A stretch of DNA of 64,000 nucleotides from Tethya wilhelma (Eukaryota > Porifera > Demospongiae > Tethyida > Tethyidae): assembly GCA_964030475.1 (NCBI GenBank), contig CAXIPT010000001.1, positions 21,367,838 through 21,431,837 on the forward strand. The letters run 5' to 3'. Below are positions 22,550 to 34,805 of this stretch, piece after piece. Both the position numbers and the translations under genes were made by a program. The notes below the pieces were generated by a model, which saw only the letters and a program-made list of their open reading frames with translations, did no database searches and was not told the DNA's origin. The number at the start of each line of letters is the position of its first letter. Within the stretch, counting starts at the first letter, position 1.

Positions 22550-24166
22550 ATGGCTACTGTACATGTCGTGATGCTGTTTGTTGCCTTGATCTGTGTATTC
22601 ACAGCTATGCCTGTCGTAAGTTCTCTTCATTAGTCTTGGATTATTATCGACATCATTACTATAAATTTTTGTCATTTTTTTTGTAATTTCAGCACTCCCA
22701 GAGGCTTCCATTGGAACAATGTCACCTCTTTGCAGACAGTGCTCTTACATCCCACGAACGCCAGACCCTTGATGATCTTACAAATGGCCGACTGTCTGTC
22801 AACACATTCCAAGAGTTACAATTAGAGGATGATCTCAGACCTAGGATTGGATCTCTTCGGCCTCAAAATTGTGATGATGGACCAGAGATGGTTGTACACA
22901 CGGCCGGACCCAACTACTTTCACTATCCACCCATCAACAAGGGAGTGTGTGACAATCTTCGTTGTGATACACTCTCCTGTCTCGTAAGAAGTGCACAAAA
23001 TCTTGTGAAATGTGTTCCCACTTGGGAATTGGTCGGTGGCACCTGGATCTATCTCGGTCCAAAGTCGATATCTTACGTGGATCACCTCAAGTGTGGCTGC
23101 AAACAGTGCAGGGATATCAGGACACGCAGGGAGTGTCTAAACCAGAATAAGTGTCCCAACAGTGGATCCGGAAGCCTCTTCAAAACCCACTGTTACTGGA
23201 GATGCCGAAGAGGATTCACAACAGTCAATCCTGAAGTGCTATTGGAGTCTCCAAGTGGTCCAATGAATGGTGAACAGCAAGCTTCCAATGCCAATATGCA
23301 GCAGAATATTTTGCCTTGCTGTGACTGCTGTGAGCCGATTTCTTGTGTTCCACCTCGTGTCTTCAACACCCAGTTGTGCAAATGTGAGTGTAACATTATT
23401 TGCCGTCCTGACAGGGTATTGAACAGCGCAACCTGTGAATGTGAGTGCCCATCAGGTTCCTGGGAAAATCCTTTCACACGGGAGTGCATTGGACGGTAAG
23501 TGCATGATAGGTTCATCAAGGATATATACCCCTACGATATAATATTAAGTGCAGTGAATGTTTTCATGTTTGATATTTTTTTTTTTAAAAATGGTTTGTA
23601 ACATTTTTTGTTTCTTTCCTAAAGTAATATCTCCTAAATCGATGTATTTGCATGATCCACTCAGATGTGAAGGAATGAGCTTGGAGGACTGTGAGAAGGT
23701 GACTTGTATAGACAACCAGCAATTCAAGTGCAGAATCGGCCGCAACAAGCAATGTGAATGTCCATCGTGTGGAGATGTGAGCGACTGTGCCATGTGCTCC
23801 AGAACAAAGTAAATTTAAAACCTCAAAACAACAAACAAACAAAACAAAAAAAACCCCAACAAATTCTGACTGTTTAATGATAAATATAATAAATGACTGT
23901 CTATAACTATACAGATGCATTGAGCAACCACTAAAACCAAAGTGTGTCGTTGATTTGGAGTCTGGCAGGTGCAGATGTCCCAATTGTGAGGATGAAAACC
24001 AACAGGAGCTGTGTGCCAAGATCACTTGCCCTGGGATACCACTCAATGCACCTTGCAGGTAAAATAAGACTATCCCACATTGTTAGTGTGCATGAATGAT
24101 TGGATATTTCTATTCATCAGTTGGGACAAAAGCAATCAGCAGTGTCGATGTGAAATTAGAGGATGA
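22550..24166 (+). CDS. Secreted VEGF/PDGF-like cystine-knot protein with Cys-rich tail
   Basis: Exons 22550-22615, 22693-23495, 23665-23808, 23915-24058, 24121-24166; 400 aa. The first exon is a signal peptide (MATVHVVMLFVALICVF). The central part has a growth-factor-like cystine knot: YFHYPPINKGVCDNLRCDTLSC, then KCVPTWE (compare the CVPT of VEGF) and HLKCGCKQC at the end of the knot. The tail is rich in CxCxC clusters (CKCECNIIC, CECECPSGSW, CECPSCGD, CRCPNCED, CRCEIRG), like the silk-homology tail of VEGF-C/D. Exon 3 uses the acceptor at 23664, which keeps phase and gives GRCEGMSLEDC; the nearer AG at 23625 would hit a stop. Family assignment rests on Cys pattern, so other cystine-knot ligands remain possible. 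Extracellular ligand, receptor tyrosine kinase partner presumed. Confidence 0.72.
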
Positions 24167-25427
24167 TTGAAGTGTTTAAAAGTGAAGCAATTGTTATGTA
24201 TACTAGACTAAGAGCTTGTAGAGACACATAGAACTATAACTCACAACTTTATTACAGTGTATGATTATTACGTACATAGTTACAAGAAATGATTTGAATG
24301 AATAGACTTATAGTTTATACAATTAGCCTTGATTAGTGACAATTGTTATTACAGTAACTGTTTCATTTGTCTGGAGTCAAATGCAATCTAGTTAATTGCT
24401 GATGAGGAAGTAAGGTGAGATTGGGATACATAATGCAAGCACATGCAGCAGATAAAACCACACATTGCGGCATAACACTAGCTAATTATCATAAGGAACT
24501 CAAATGCAGTAAATATAGCTTGACAGAATTGGGTGTGGGTAAATATTGTACTTCAAAAGTTTGAGCAGAGCATTTGTCAAGTAGTGGACTGCCCTTCCAA
24601 AAAAAATTCTCACTATGAGCCATTGCTGATTCAATGGACCAATGGGAGGGAAGTGGACAGTGCCACACATGACTGCTTTATATATGCAACATTTACTACC
24701 AAAACGCTTGTGGGTTTCTTAGGAATGCAATAAAAACACTAATGGTATATATATCTAAAGGTATGCGACATAATTATAAAGCTTAGCTTGCGAAAAAGTG
24801 AATTAAGGTTCAGATAGCTAATTATAAACTCTTAAGTCCTTAACCACAGTTTAATAACACATAATGGTAGATGACCAACGTTAAATTTTGGTAAAAAGAA
24901 GAAAAAAAAAGAAAAAAAAGAAAGATAAATGAGAAAACAAACAAACAAACCTTAATCAATCTCCCATTATGAACAGAGCATTTGTTCTGCCCTTCCAAAA
25001 ATATTTGAGTTAGGAACTATCTCTCTAACTCGATGTATATATGAATGGAGGGTGATGTTCATTGCCATACATGACTTCTCTATTATAATATCAAATGCTT
25101 ACTACAAAACGCTTGTGGGTTTCTCAGGTTTCTCTTTAGTAAAACTAAAACTTAGCTTTCACAATGTACTAGTACTAGCCTCATACCAGGCTCTCCCCTT
25201 TGACCTTATGCTCAAGGGGAGAGCCTGAGTACTGAGGATACGATGTACAAGGTTCCATTATAAGTTTTTCAAATAGTGCTTAACAACATAAAATAATATA
25301 ATGATAGAATCTGATGTCAAACTACAAGTTAAAAATAGTTTAGATTTAAAGCTTAATGAACAGATAACAGGCAAAATAAAATGAAACAAACAAGTTAACA
25401 AACCTCACATCAATCAGTCTCTCATTG
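24167..25427. other. Intergenic region with a diverged direct repeat
   Basis: Two related stretches, about 24565-24730 and 24975-25130, share 'gagcatttgt', 'ctgcccttccaaaa' and 'cgcttgtgggtttct'. A purine-rich tract 'agaagaaaaaaaaagaaaaa' sits between. No gene found. Confidence 0.5.
25176..25239. repeat. Short hairpin, family F5 (tagcctcat...)
   Basis: 'tagcctcataccaggctctc' pairs with 'gagagcctgagtactgagg'. Same kind of hairpin as at 28967-29024 and 29522-29587. Confidence 0.7.
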
Positions 25428-26989
25428 CTAACTCTCTTGGTATAATCCACACCAACTATAGCAGGGGCTGTGGTGGATGTGGCAGTTACAGCTGTGACCA
25501 CACCCCTCTCTCTGGACTGATGATCGACACCAGAGGATGAGATTACATCTGTAGCCACTGGTAACATCTCTAGCTCCATGTCTGTGGCGGCCAACATGAA
25601 GGATACCCTGTGAGGGTGGGTGTAAGAGAAAGAGTAAGAAGTTGGAAAGGTCTAAGGGATAGAATGAGTGTACCTTTCCAACTTGGTGTTTCAGGTCATA
25701 GCATTCTCCATCTTTTGGTTCACTGTGAACATGTCTATTGCACCTACATTACAAGCAAACAACTAATAGCAACTGCTCAATCTATTTAAAGCCTTCCAAC
25801 CAGTGAACTTACCTCACTCCTCTAAAGTAAAGGTCGCCGCCAGTGAACTCTCGACCTAAACATACATTCAATGTGACCTAAGAAAAAATGTAGTCATAAG
25901 TTAAAGACTTCATAGTGATAAGGTAGTTGCCACTCACCTCACTGTCATCAACATGAAAGCCTAGATTGACATCTTTGCCTAGTTCATACTCCACTACAAA
26001 CCCATGATGAGAGTCCAACTGCTGACCAAGAATGGGGTAGAGAAATGATGCAAATGGTTGGACATACTTTTGAACCAATCTGAAATTCCAGGGAATACAA
26101 ACACCCAATGATTGTGAGTCTATCTCCCTGATTATTGTTGGTCTTACTCATCTAGGACTGGTTTGAATCCAAAGTCGTCCAAAATGACTCCATATCTGTT
26201 CATTGTGTTGGGTCTGTTTATTCGTAGCTTTTTCTCTTTACACCACAACTCAAAGTGATTGATCTCCTCCACAAACTCTCTACAACACTTGTCAGTGAGC
26301 ATCTTGAAAGTAAAGACACCTGGAGGAGAGAAGATGTACATAGATTCTTAACAGAAAGTCAAGCAAACTGTAGGAAAGAGGCTGAGATATACAGTACCTG
26401 GTGTCTCTTCAGTGAGTATTGATGTCATCTTCTCTTTGTTCCCAGATTCCACCATCTCTCTGAATGAGGCTACAAACTCCCAGCCACTCAGGTGGTAGAG
26501 GTGAGAGTGCAATGGCTTGTAGTGGTCACTTATTCTCTTACACAGCTGCTCATATGCCTTCACTCTTTCTTCATGCTCTCTGAAATGAAGGCAATGAATC
26601 AAAACATAAAGTCATCCATTCACCCAATGATATCTGTTTTCTTTCTTCATACACACATGATTCTACACAAAGTTTGACTAGTCTGGGGCACCAGACCCTT
26701 CCTTTCTTGATATCATTATGCAGGCACGTCTCGATTTTCGACGTGGATCCGTGCTATTACTACGTTATTTGCCAGACCCTTTCTTTCTTTTTCCCCCCGC
26801 CTATTCCTCACCCCCCTAAAACCGCGGCCTAGCAAGAAAGGGTCTGGTGTCCAGAATATACCTCTGATGTCTGTGATGATGACTCAGCAGTTCACTGATG
26901 TACTCTATCTGCTTCTCCTCAGGCAATCTCCTCACATGATCTGGAAGAAGGTCCTTCAGTCTCTCCAGATGGAGCTTGCCTTCTTCCAT
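25428..26989 (-). CDS. OGFOD2: OGFOD2-like 2-oxoglutarate/Fe(II) oxygenase
   Basis: Seven exons: 26989-26862, 26579-26398, 26319-26148, 26079-25938, 25877-25813, 25743-25674, 25607-25428, summing to 312 aa plus stop. Prolyl-hydroxylase-type dioxygenase fold: CCREFVEEINHFE, RPNTMNRYGVILDDFGF and DSHHGFVVEY as in human OGFOD2. Iron ligands are H and D of GFHVDDSE and the distal H of HRHGAR. The Arg of YRCNLILW is in the 2-oxoglutarate-binding position. FTGGDLYFRGV is the family loop. The substrate of OGFOD2 is not established. In the last exon the correct frame reads GILHVGRHRHGARD; another open frame there begins MLAATDMELE and is not the protein. It lies head-to-head with an NLR-type promoter, and broken copies of this gene recur at 42.5, 51.0 and 56.8 kb. 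Confidence 0.92.
26680..26854. repeat. Inverted repeat in OGFOD2 intron 1
   Basis: 'agtctggggcaccagaccct' near the left end pairs with 'agggtctggtgtccag' near the right, with polypyrimidine and C-rich sequence between. Confidence 0.7.
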
Positions 26990-27027
26990 TAGTCAACGTG
27001 TTTGTAGATGCTGGTATTATGTAGTCT

Positions 27028-27081
27028 GGTGCCCAGACCCTTTCTGCTAATTAGTAGGCGGGACAGGCACCAGACTAGGTA
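27028..27081. repeat. Short inverted repeat (agtctggtgcc)
   Basis: 54-bp hairpin-like unit 'agtctggtgcccagaccctt' ... 'caggcaccagact', related to the one at 26680. A piece also sits at 43680 beside the copy B promoter. Confidence 0.7.
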
Positions 27082-27130
27082 TTATAATTAGATTTCGCGT
27101 GCACTCTACCTGTATAATGAGGATAATATA

Positions 27131-27294
27131 ATGCGAGCCCCACCTACTTCAATCACGTGCGCTATCAAAACACAAGCCTGGGTGCTTTCCTGTTTTCTCT
27201 GAGCCAGGCCTTGTGAAAAAATACTCAAAGCCTTCGTTTGCAGAGTCCGAGACACTGAAAGAAAGAAGAGAATTATCTCATAGTCAACAGACAG
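27131..27294 (+). promoter_or_regulatory. NLR-family promoter block and non-coding exon 1 (orphan unit)
   Basis: Conserved block 'gcgagccccacctacttc' then 'aatcacgtgcgctatc', shared with 43451, 51251 and 56931. It is followed by a candidate non-coding exon ending 'caacagacag|gtatgat' at 27294. It lies 142 bp upstream of the OGFOD2 ATG on the other strand, so it may drive both genes. Confidence 0.65.
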
Positions 27295-27403
27295 GTATGA
27301 TTTAAACAGGTTAGAGGCTAATTGGTTGATTATTGGGGTAAATCAAAGAAGGTGTGTCACATGCTAAATCGTTGCCAACAAAATATCATTCTATTTATCC
27401 CAG

Positions 27404-27613
27404 CTCTTCACCAAAGAAGTAAGGTGGTGATAATGCCCATCAGTGCAGAACAGTGGAGAGTGTCCATTGGACTCTGTTACAGTTGTCTACCTGTTGTGAG
27501 CAGGAATGTTGTTGGATGTGGTCCATGGTCCATCTTGTTGGACTTGTTAGCCTCTCCTCTCATGATGCTCCTACAGTGGTGGTCAGGAGAGGCACAGCCA
27601 TCACAACAGCAAT
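27404..27613 (+). pseudogene. Orphan NLR leader exon
   Basis: Acceptor 'tttatcccag' at 27403, ATG 27433, donor 'aat|gtaagt' after 27613 in phase 1. Encodes MPISAEQWRVSIGLCYS ... SILLDLLASPLMMLLQWW ... QPSQQQ, nearly the same as the leader exons at 51540 and 57224. The 2A-like exon expected within about 3 kb is absent; the next one downstream is at 40984, past two unrelated genes. Either a relic or the first coding exon of copy A across a 13.4-kb intron. Confidence 0.65.
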
Positions 27614-27850
27614 GTAAGTTGAAATCTACCTATGGCACTGGGGCATTCATGGTGGTGTACTAGGGTCAAGAGGGTCAAACAGTCAAGTTTGATCATGTGT
27701 GTGTACACGTACCTGCCCAGGCATTTGCAGTTGATATGTCATTTCATGCTCTCAATCTATAGACACTGAGCACACATTTTTTTTGCTCTGATCTGTAGTT
27801 CACTTGCCTGTGACTGTGCTTAAGAACGAAGAGTAATTGAACTAAATTGT

Positions 27851-28337
27851 AGTCTTGCGGGCCAGACGTCCGAGAGAGGGGGGGAAAGGACGTCTGGTAA
27901 AAGTGGCCCAGTTTTCATTTGCAATCGCGGAATGTTGTGACCTCCAATCAGATTTCAGTATTTTGTAATTTCGAACTTAATGAGGTAAAATTTCCCGCCA
28001 AATTTGAAACCAACCAACCAGATCGTTCTTGTCATGTGAGACCGTAGCGCTGTATAATCATCGTCCAAGAACAATTTACATCTGTAAGCTTTCTAAGACT
28101 GAACTTTCACTGTTTGTGTGTAAAAGATGGCTCAAACTCATGATTACTTCACACTGGAGTACACTAAGAAGAAAGCTACAGCTAAACTAAAGTCTTCTGG
28201 CAAAAAAAATTTTTTTTTTTCACGTGACGGCATGACCTTACATCATGCTAATGAAATTCCGATTGCACACGAAAACTGGACCACTTTTACCAGACGTCCT
28301 TTTCCTTTTCCCTCTCGGACATCTGGCCCGCGAGACT
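27851..28337. repeat. Inverted-repeat element, family F3 (full copy)
   Basis: Termini 'agtcttgcgggccagacgtc' + 'cgagag' and 'ctctcggacatctggcccgc' + 'gagact' are inverted, about 24 of 26 matching. The interior includes 'ggcccagttttc' and 'aatttcccgccaaatttga'. The small open frame MAQTHDYFTLEYTKKK inside it resembles no known transposase. A truncated copy lies at 37684. Confidence 0.8.
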
Positions 28338-28431
28338 AGGAGGGGAGGAGGTCATTTTTTAGGTCATAGACTTACTATGGGAGACTCCAGGTAGCTATCT
28401 GACAAGATTATGTAAATTTGTATTCACACAG

Positions 28432-31400
28432 CTGGAGTTACACAAAAAGTATATGAACATATACTCTGAAATTCCCAAGCTAAGACATGATAGAAAGGAA
28501 ATTGGTCGACAATGTGAACATCTCTACAAAGTGGTGAGAGCTATAGCTTTGGTGTTAATGCATCACATTTTAGTCACAAACATGCTTTGCATTTCATTCT
28601 AGAAAGAAGTGGAAAAGGCTAAGAAATTATCAGAAGAAGGTGCGAAGATAAGGCAAAAGCTTACTGAACTAGAGGTAGAATTGTGTAATGTGTGCATGTT
28701 ATCCTATAGCATATTTAATTCTTAATTCTATGATTTATGATCTGTTTGTAGGAACAAAGCCGTATCTTAAAGAATGAAATGATCCCAGAACTGACTCTAC
28801 TACCCAACTACTCTCATCCTGATGCAGTAGGTAGAGTGGCTCTCTTTCACTCACAACTGTGCCTGTACCTTGTATGTTTCTTGCCACATCTGTAGCCAGT
28901 GGGTGAATATGAAGACTCCACTGTAGAGTGCCTTGGTGGGACCAAGCCAGGTATGCATGTAGTCACTAGCCTCATACCTTTTTTTTTTGGAAAAAAAGCT
29001 GGGGAGAGCCTGGAAATGAGGCTACACCTATTCCCTCATTTGTAGTGTTATACACTGCAGCTGCAACACTGAAGGGAGTCATATGACAAATGTTTTTTGT
29101 TACTTACTTTTGAAAGAATTCAGTTTTGAACCTAAGGAGCACAAGGAGCTGGGAGAAAAATTGGGATTGTTTGATTTCACGTGAGCAAATTTAATATACT
29201 AGCCTATTAGTCTTGTAGAATCATTCATGTTCACACGTACTTGTGGGGGTGTGCAGTTCTGCTTCAAAAGTTGCTGGTCCTAGATGCTACTACATGGAAC
29301 AAGCTGCAGCCATGTTAGAAATGGCTCTTGTTCAGTATACCATGCAGAAAGCTGTGGAGAAGGTGTGTACATGTATAGTGCCTCATGATGTGTGTGTGTG
29401 AGTGAGAGAGAAGGAGCCACCACTCAAATGTCATATTTGTTATCTTGCAGGGGTACACTCCTGTCATTACTCCTGACATTATCAAGACTCATGTCGTGGT
29501 AAGCAAGTGGCAGGCCCATTTTAGCCTCATTCCCAGGCTCCCCCCCTACCTTACACATAAGGAAAAGGGAGCCTGGGAACGAGGCTAGGCCCACTTCACT
29601 ATAGCTGTTCCTGTGACTGACAGTCACAACTAATCTCCATGCTCCTTCAATAGACAGGCTGTGGATTTCAACCCAAGGGAGACTCCACACAAGTGTATCA
29701 CCTGAGCTCTCGCCACGGTAGCCTTTGTCTAGCAGGCACAGCAGAGATCCCCCTAGCTGGTATGTGTATGTACTGTGAGGGTGGCTGGGTTAGAAGTGTA
29801 CTTCAAGATTTGACGTAGTAGCAGCGTATTATTCCACTCTTGTCCTATTTTGTTAGGAAAGTACAAGGGCAAGTCATTATTTTTGAAAGAACTTCCTATA
29901 AGGTATGATCACACACACCAAGTAAACAATTCGACATCAGTTGGGAATTCTATAATATTCAGGATGGTTGCGTTTGGGCGAAGCTATCGAGCTGAAGCTG
30001 GAGGTTTTGGACGTAATGTGAGAGGTCTCTACCGTGTCCATCAGTTCAGCAAGGTGGAGCTCTTTGGACTCACATCGTGTGAGACAGGCCAAGAGAGTGA
30101 GCAACTTCTCAAGGAAATGGTCGACATTCAACAAGAGATCATGTCAGATTTGGGACTCCACTACAGGTATGCGTGTGTCTGAGTGCTTCACAATTTCCTT
30201 ACAAGTCCGAATGGCAATCATATGTAGTCAGTATAACCTAAAAGCACCTTGTGTATATTTAAGTGTAGGAAGGTCATATAGAACTGGAATCTTCACCATT
30301 GCATTCAGTGCAATAAGAGCATTCAAATGATATCCATTTTGTTATGTTTTGCTAAATGTAGGCCAAATTAGCTCTTCACTCTTAAGTGCTGAACATGATT
30401 GCCGTTTGGACTTGTACAGGGCCTGATGGGCTATGAATTGAACCAACTTTGTGTCCTTTGATTTTATCCAAAAGATAGCAATCTATATATCATTTGAAAG
30501 CTCACTTTAATGCTGGTTACATTGGTGCAAGTTTTACTATAAACCTTTGACTGATAATAGTTAAAAATATGTTGTCAGTGTAAAGAATGCGCCTAAAAGC
30601 CTTTACTACCCCAAATGGTGTTGGATCATTAACAGTGTATGTATGCATGCTAATTGAATGCGTCGAGGCTTGTGCACCAAAGGTGCCTTCATTATTATTA
30701 TTCTCTCTCCTTGTTTGTCTCCTATACAGGCTCTTGAACATGGCTACAAAAGACCTGGGCTCTCCTGCCTATCGTAAGTTTGACATTGAGGCGTGGATGC
30801 CAGGACGAGGGGAGTATGGAGAGGTGACCAGTGCCTCCAATTGCACCGACTACCAGAGCAGGCGACTTGACATCACCTACCACGACAACCCACACTTTGA
30901 AAAACCACCTCAAGGTACCAAAAAGAACTATGTCCACACGGTAAGCATGATTGTGGGATTAGTAACAATTCAAATCTTGGACTCTGTGTAGTCAGTACAA
31001 CCATTTTACTGATTTGCTGAAATTATTAAGCCTCGGCGTGTGCGTAGCATGTGCAGAGGGTTACGGTAGGCGTTTCAAGTTGTGTGTGCGTCTATCTGTC
31101 TGTTACGGGATAATCTGAAGTTTAGCAACTCTACATAGGAAATAGAAGGTACTTGCGTTCATGAATCAAAGTTATCTTGAAATAATATGTGTAGCATCTT
31201 GCAAAAGGCTGTAGTTTCTGAGATCTGAGGCTTTTGTGCTTCTTTGAGTGCTTAGCTTCGAAACCGCACCAATCGATCACGCCCTGTGCAGTGTGCATTA
31301 TCTAGAAATATACAGTGGAGCTTTGAGAGTTTGGCTGTTGCTGTTTGTGCTTGTCAGTGCTTGGCTCAGGTGCTGGAACTGGTAACTCAACTGCTTGCAA

Positions 31401-34400
31401 GTTAAATTTAGTGTGTGTATTAGAACACAACACTTTGTAGAACTATACAATGTCATAATAGTGGCTTAATTTTTCAGGCTTCAGTAGTCAAAAAGAATCT
31501 GGAAGTCAGTATTGACTGATCTAGTCAGTGGTCTCTCCACTAGCTCAGTGCAGCATGATCAGTGAGTCCTAGCTGATCTAGCTATAGAATCATTAGCATT
31601 GGTATTGTAGTATTAAACTATAATACCGTAAATCGCGAAATTTTCGTGTTAAAAATTTTCGTACGTTAAATTTTCGTGTTGAATAATTTTCGTAGCATCG
31701 CCGCGTTACGCAGCCCCACCCATTATTTTGCAATTTTTCGTGTGTTTAATTTTCGTAGTCTGCAGCGACTACGAAAATTTAGCGACTACGAAATTTTCAC
31801 GATTTACGGTATATAAGCGTGAAATGAGAATCAGTGTTCACCACTTGAAGTTTTTATGATTCACTAATGGCTACCTTTTTGGTTATCATGCCACTGCTAC
31901 ATAATGATCAGTAGTCACTGGATCAATTGGTAGTCTCACAGGTCAAACTTCTGGCATGCGAGACCAATGAATTGCTAGTAGTACTCATGGTGCACCATGT
32001 TATTCATGTTTAGTTACGCATTCTGGTTAAGTGTGCCATAGATAATATATTCCCCACACTGGAATTGGAAACTCGGATTACACAAGCCAATACTTCCATA
32101 CAAACGCCCACGGGACGTCCTGATTTAGTAAAATTTTGGCAGCTGCCTGCGCTGAACCTACAGAGTGAGTGGTTTGCAACCGTTCACATTGCTTTCAAGG
32201 TAAGATTAACGCTATTTTGTAATCATAGTATATGAATATATTGGTTGTAGTTCAGTTTTAAATAGTGTTATAGCGCTGAAGAACCCAAGAACCTAAAACC
32301 ATCATACCGTGATGGAACCCAAGAACCTAAAACCATCATACCGTGATGGAACCCAAGAACCTAAAACCATCATACCATGATGGAACCCAAGAACCTAAAA
32401 ACATCATACCGTGATGGAACCCAAGAACCTAAAACTATTATACCGTGATGGAACCCAAGAATCTAAAACCATCATACCATGATAAAAAACCCAAGAACCT
32501 AAAACCATCATACCATGATGGAACCCAAGAACCTAAAACCATCATACCATGATGGAACTCAAGAACCTAAAACCATTATACCATGATAAAAACCCAAGAA
32601 CCTAAAACCATCATACCATGATGGAACCCAAGAACCTAAAACCATCATACCATGATGGAACCCAAGAACCTAAAACACCATGATGAAAACCCAAGAATCT
32701 AAAACCATCATACCATGATGGAACCCAAGAACCTAAAACCATCATACTGTGATGGAACCCAAGAACCTAAAACCATCATACCATGATGGAACCCAAGAAC
32801 CTAAAACCATCATACCGTGATGGAACCCAAGAACCTAAAACCATCATACCATGATAAAAACCCAAGAACCTAAAACCATCATACTGTGATGGAACCCAAG
32901 AACCTAAAACCATCATACCATGATGGAACCCAAGAACCTAAAACCATCATACCATAATAAAAACCCAAAAACCTAAAACCATCATACCGTGATGAAAATC
33001 CAGGAACCTAAAACCATCATACCATGATGGAACCCAAGAACCTAAAACCATCATACCGTGATGGAACCCAAGAACCTAAAACCATCATACCATGATGAAA
33101 ACCAAAGAACCTAAAACCATCATACCATGATAGAACCCAAGAACCTAAAACCATCATACCGTGATGGAATCCAAGAACCTAAAACCATCATACCGTGATG
33201 AAACCCAAGAACCTAAAACCATCACACCATGATGGAACCCAAGAACCTAAAATCATTATACCATGATGAAAACCCAAGAACCTAAAACCATCATACCGTG
33301 ATGGAACCCAAGAACCTAAAACCATCATACCGTGATGGAACCCAAGAACCTAAAACCATCATACCGTGATGGAACCCAAGAACCTAAAACCATCATACCG
33401 TGATGGAACCCAAGAACTTAAAACCATCATACTGTGATGGAACCCAAGAACCTAAAACCATCATACCATGATGGAACCCAAGAACCTAAAACCATCATAC
33501 TGTGATGGAACCCAAGAACCTAAAACCATCATACCATGATGAAAACCCAAGAACCTAAAACCATCATACCATGATCAAAACCCAAGAACCTAAAACCATC
33601 ATACCATGATCAAAACCCAAGAACCTAAAACCATCATACCGTGACGGAACCCAAGAACCTAAAACCATCATACCGTGATGGAACCCAAGAACCTAAAACC
33701 ATCATATCATATGATGAAACCCAAGAACCTAAAACCATCATACCAAGTTGAATATCCAGGGACCTAAAACTTCATATCATGCGTTGAAAGTTTAAGCTCA
33801 AACATATTACAAGGCACAGAGCAGCTGGCAAGATATGTAAATCCAACTCAATCACATTTGAACCCAAATACATCATTAGCTGCTACAGAGTTTATTTGTG
33901 TCTTCCTAATTGTGCTGTATAGTGTGGTCTCAGGGTGAGACTAAAATCATACTTTCTCTGGTAGCAAGGTTGTATCCTTGGAATCATTCTGTTCTTGTCT
34001 GGAAGAATGGTCACTTTCTCAAGTCTTGGATTATTACTGCAACAAAACTTATTAATTTTGTAAACAATATTATCATGTATGAAAAGAAGATAATTTATCA
34101 ATCATTTCAGACCCTAGACAGTAGACACTAAATATTACCTTGCAGCTAACTTATAACATAAGTACTTATTGCAATGTACAAATTAAGCAACAAAAATCTT
34201 AAGTCTTAGGATCACTGGCCAGCAGGAGGTTCTCTCTGTCTGAGATAAATAAAAATTAAATCTAAATAAAACCCACTTAAATTAAGCTCCACCCACAAAT
34301 AGTAGCACTTCCGTCTTTTGCGGATGGCCCACGCGATCTATGCACGAATGGGCCCATTTCCAATCCCGGTGTGGGGAATATACTGTATAGCGGGAAATTT

Positions 34401-34772
34401 TCGTTGGTGCAAAATTTCGTATAAATGCACCAGGAAAAATTTTGTATACACAGCGCGCACTTGTATAAAGTAAATGCAGAAGTTAAATTTTCGCAGTTTT
34501 AATTTTCATATATTCTAACAACATACGAAAAATACGAAAATTTCCACCACACGAAAATTTCCTGCATTATCTATGAGTGTGCCGAGGCTTAAGCACCCTT
34601 TGGTGCCTTCATTGTATTACAGGTAAATGGTACTGCATGTGCTGTGCCGAGGATTATAGTGGCTTTGTTTGAAAACTACCAGAAGAAGGTATGAGGGATA
34701 TAACAAAAAGGATGTAGGATGTTTAACATACATGCACGTGCTATCACATGGCATACGCACACACACGCACAT

Positions 34773-34805
<33 letters not shown>

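Larger units (their letters stand above)
31025..34612. repeat. Large inverted-ended element, family F4, in a SARS2 intron
   Basis: Begins 'attaagcctcggcgtgtgcg' and ends 'gtgtgccgaggcttaagcac', so 'aagcctcggc' is inverted at the ends. Next to the left end is 'tctgtctgttacgggataat', shared with the copy at 59397. It contains two F1 fold-backs and the 34-bp satellite. No transposase found. The intron's splice acceptor follows the right end directly. Confidence 0.65.

Noticed and set aside
23618..23664. Exon 3 of the VEGF-like gene starting at the AG near 23625
   Set aside because: It gives a stop within four codons in the required phase; the acceptor at 23664 keeps the Cys-rich frame.
25346..25597. 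Open frame MLAATDMELEMLPVATD... at the end of OGFOD2
   Set aside because: Out of frame with the OGFOD2 exons; the correct frame contains the iron-binding HGARD and Arg motifs and a stop at 25428.
28127..28339. MAQTHDYFTLEY... frame as a transposase or gene
   Set aside because: It is short, runs through an A/T homopolymer and into the terminal inverted repeat of F3, and has no transposase motif; the second F3 copy has lost the start.
28340..28395. First exon of SARS2 at ATG 28376 with donor CCAG|GTAGCT
   Set aside because: The join to 28432 would be out of phase and stop quickly.
32279..33788. CRISPR array
   Set aside because: The repeats are directly tandem with no unique spacers, the surroundings are eukaryotic introns, and no cas genes are present.
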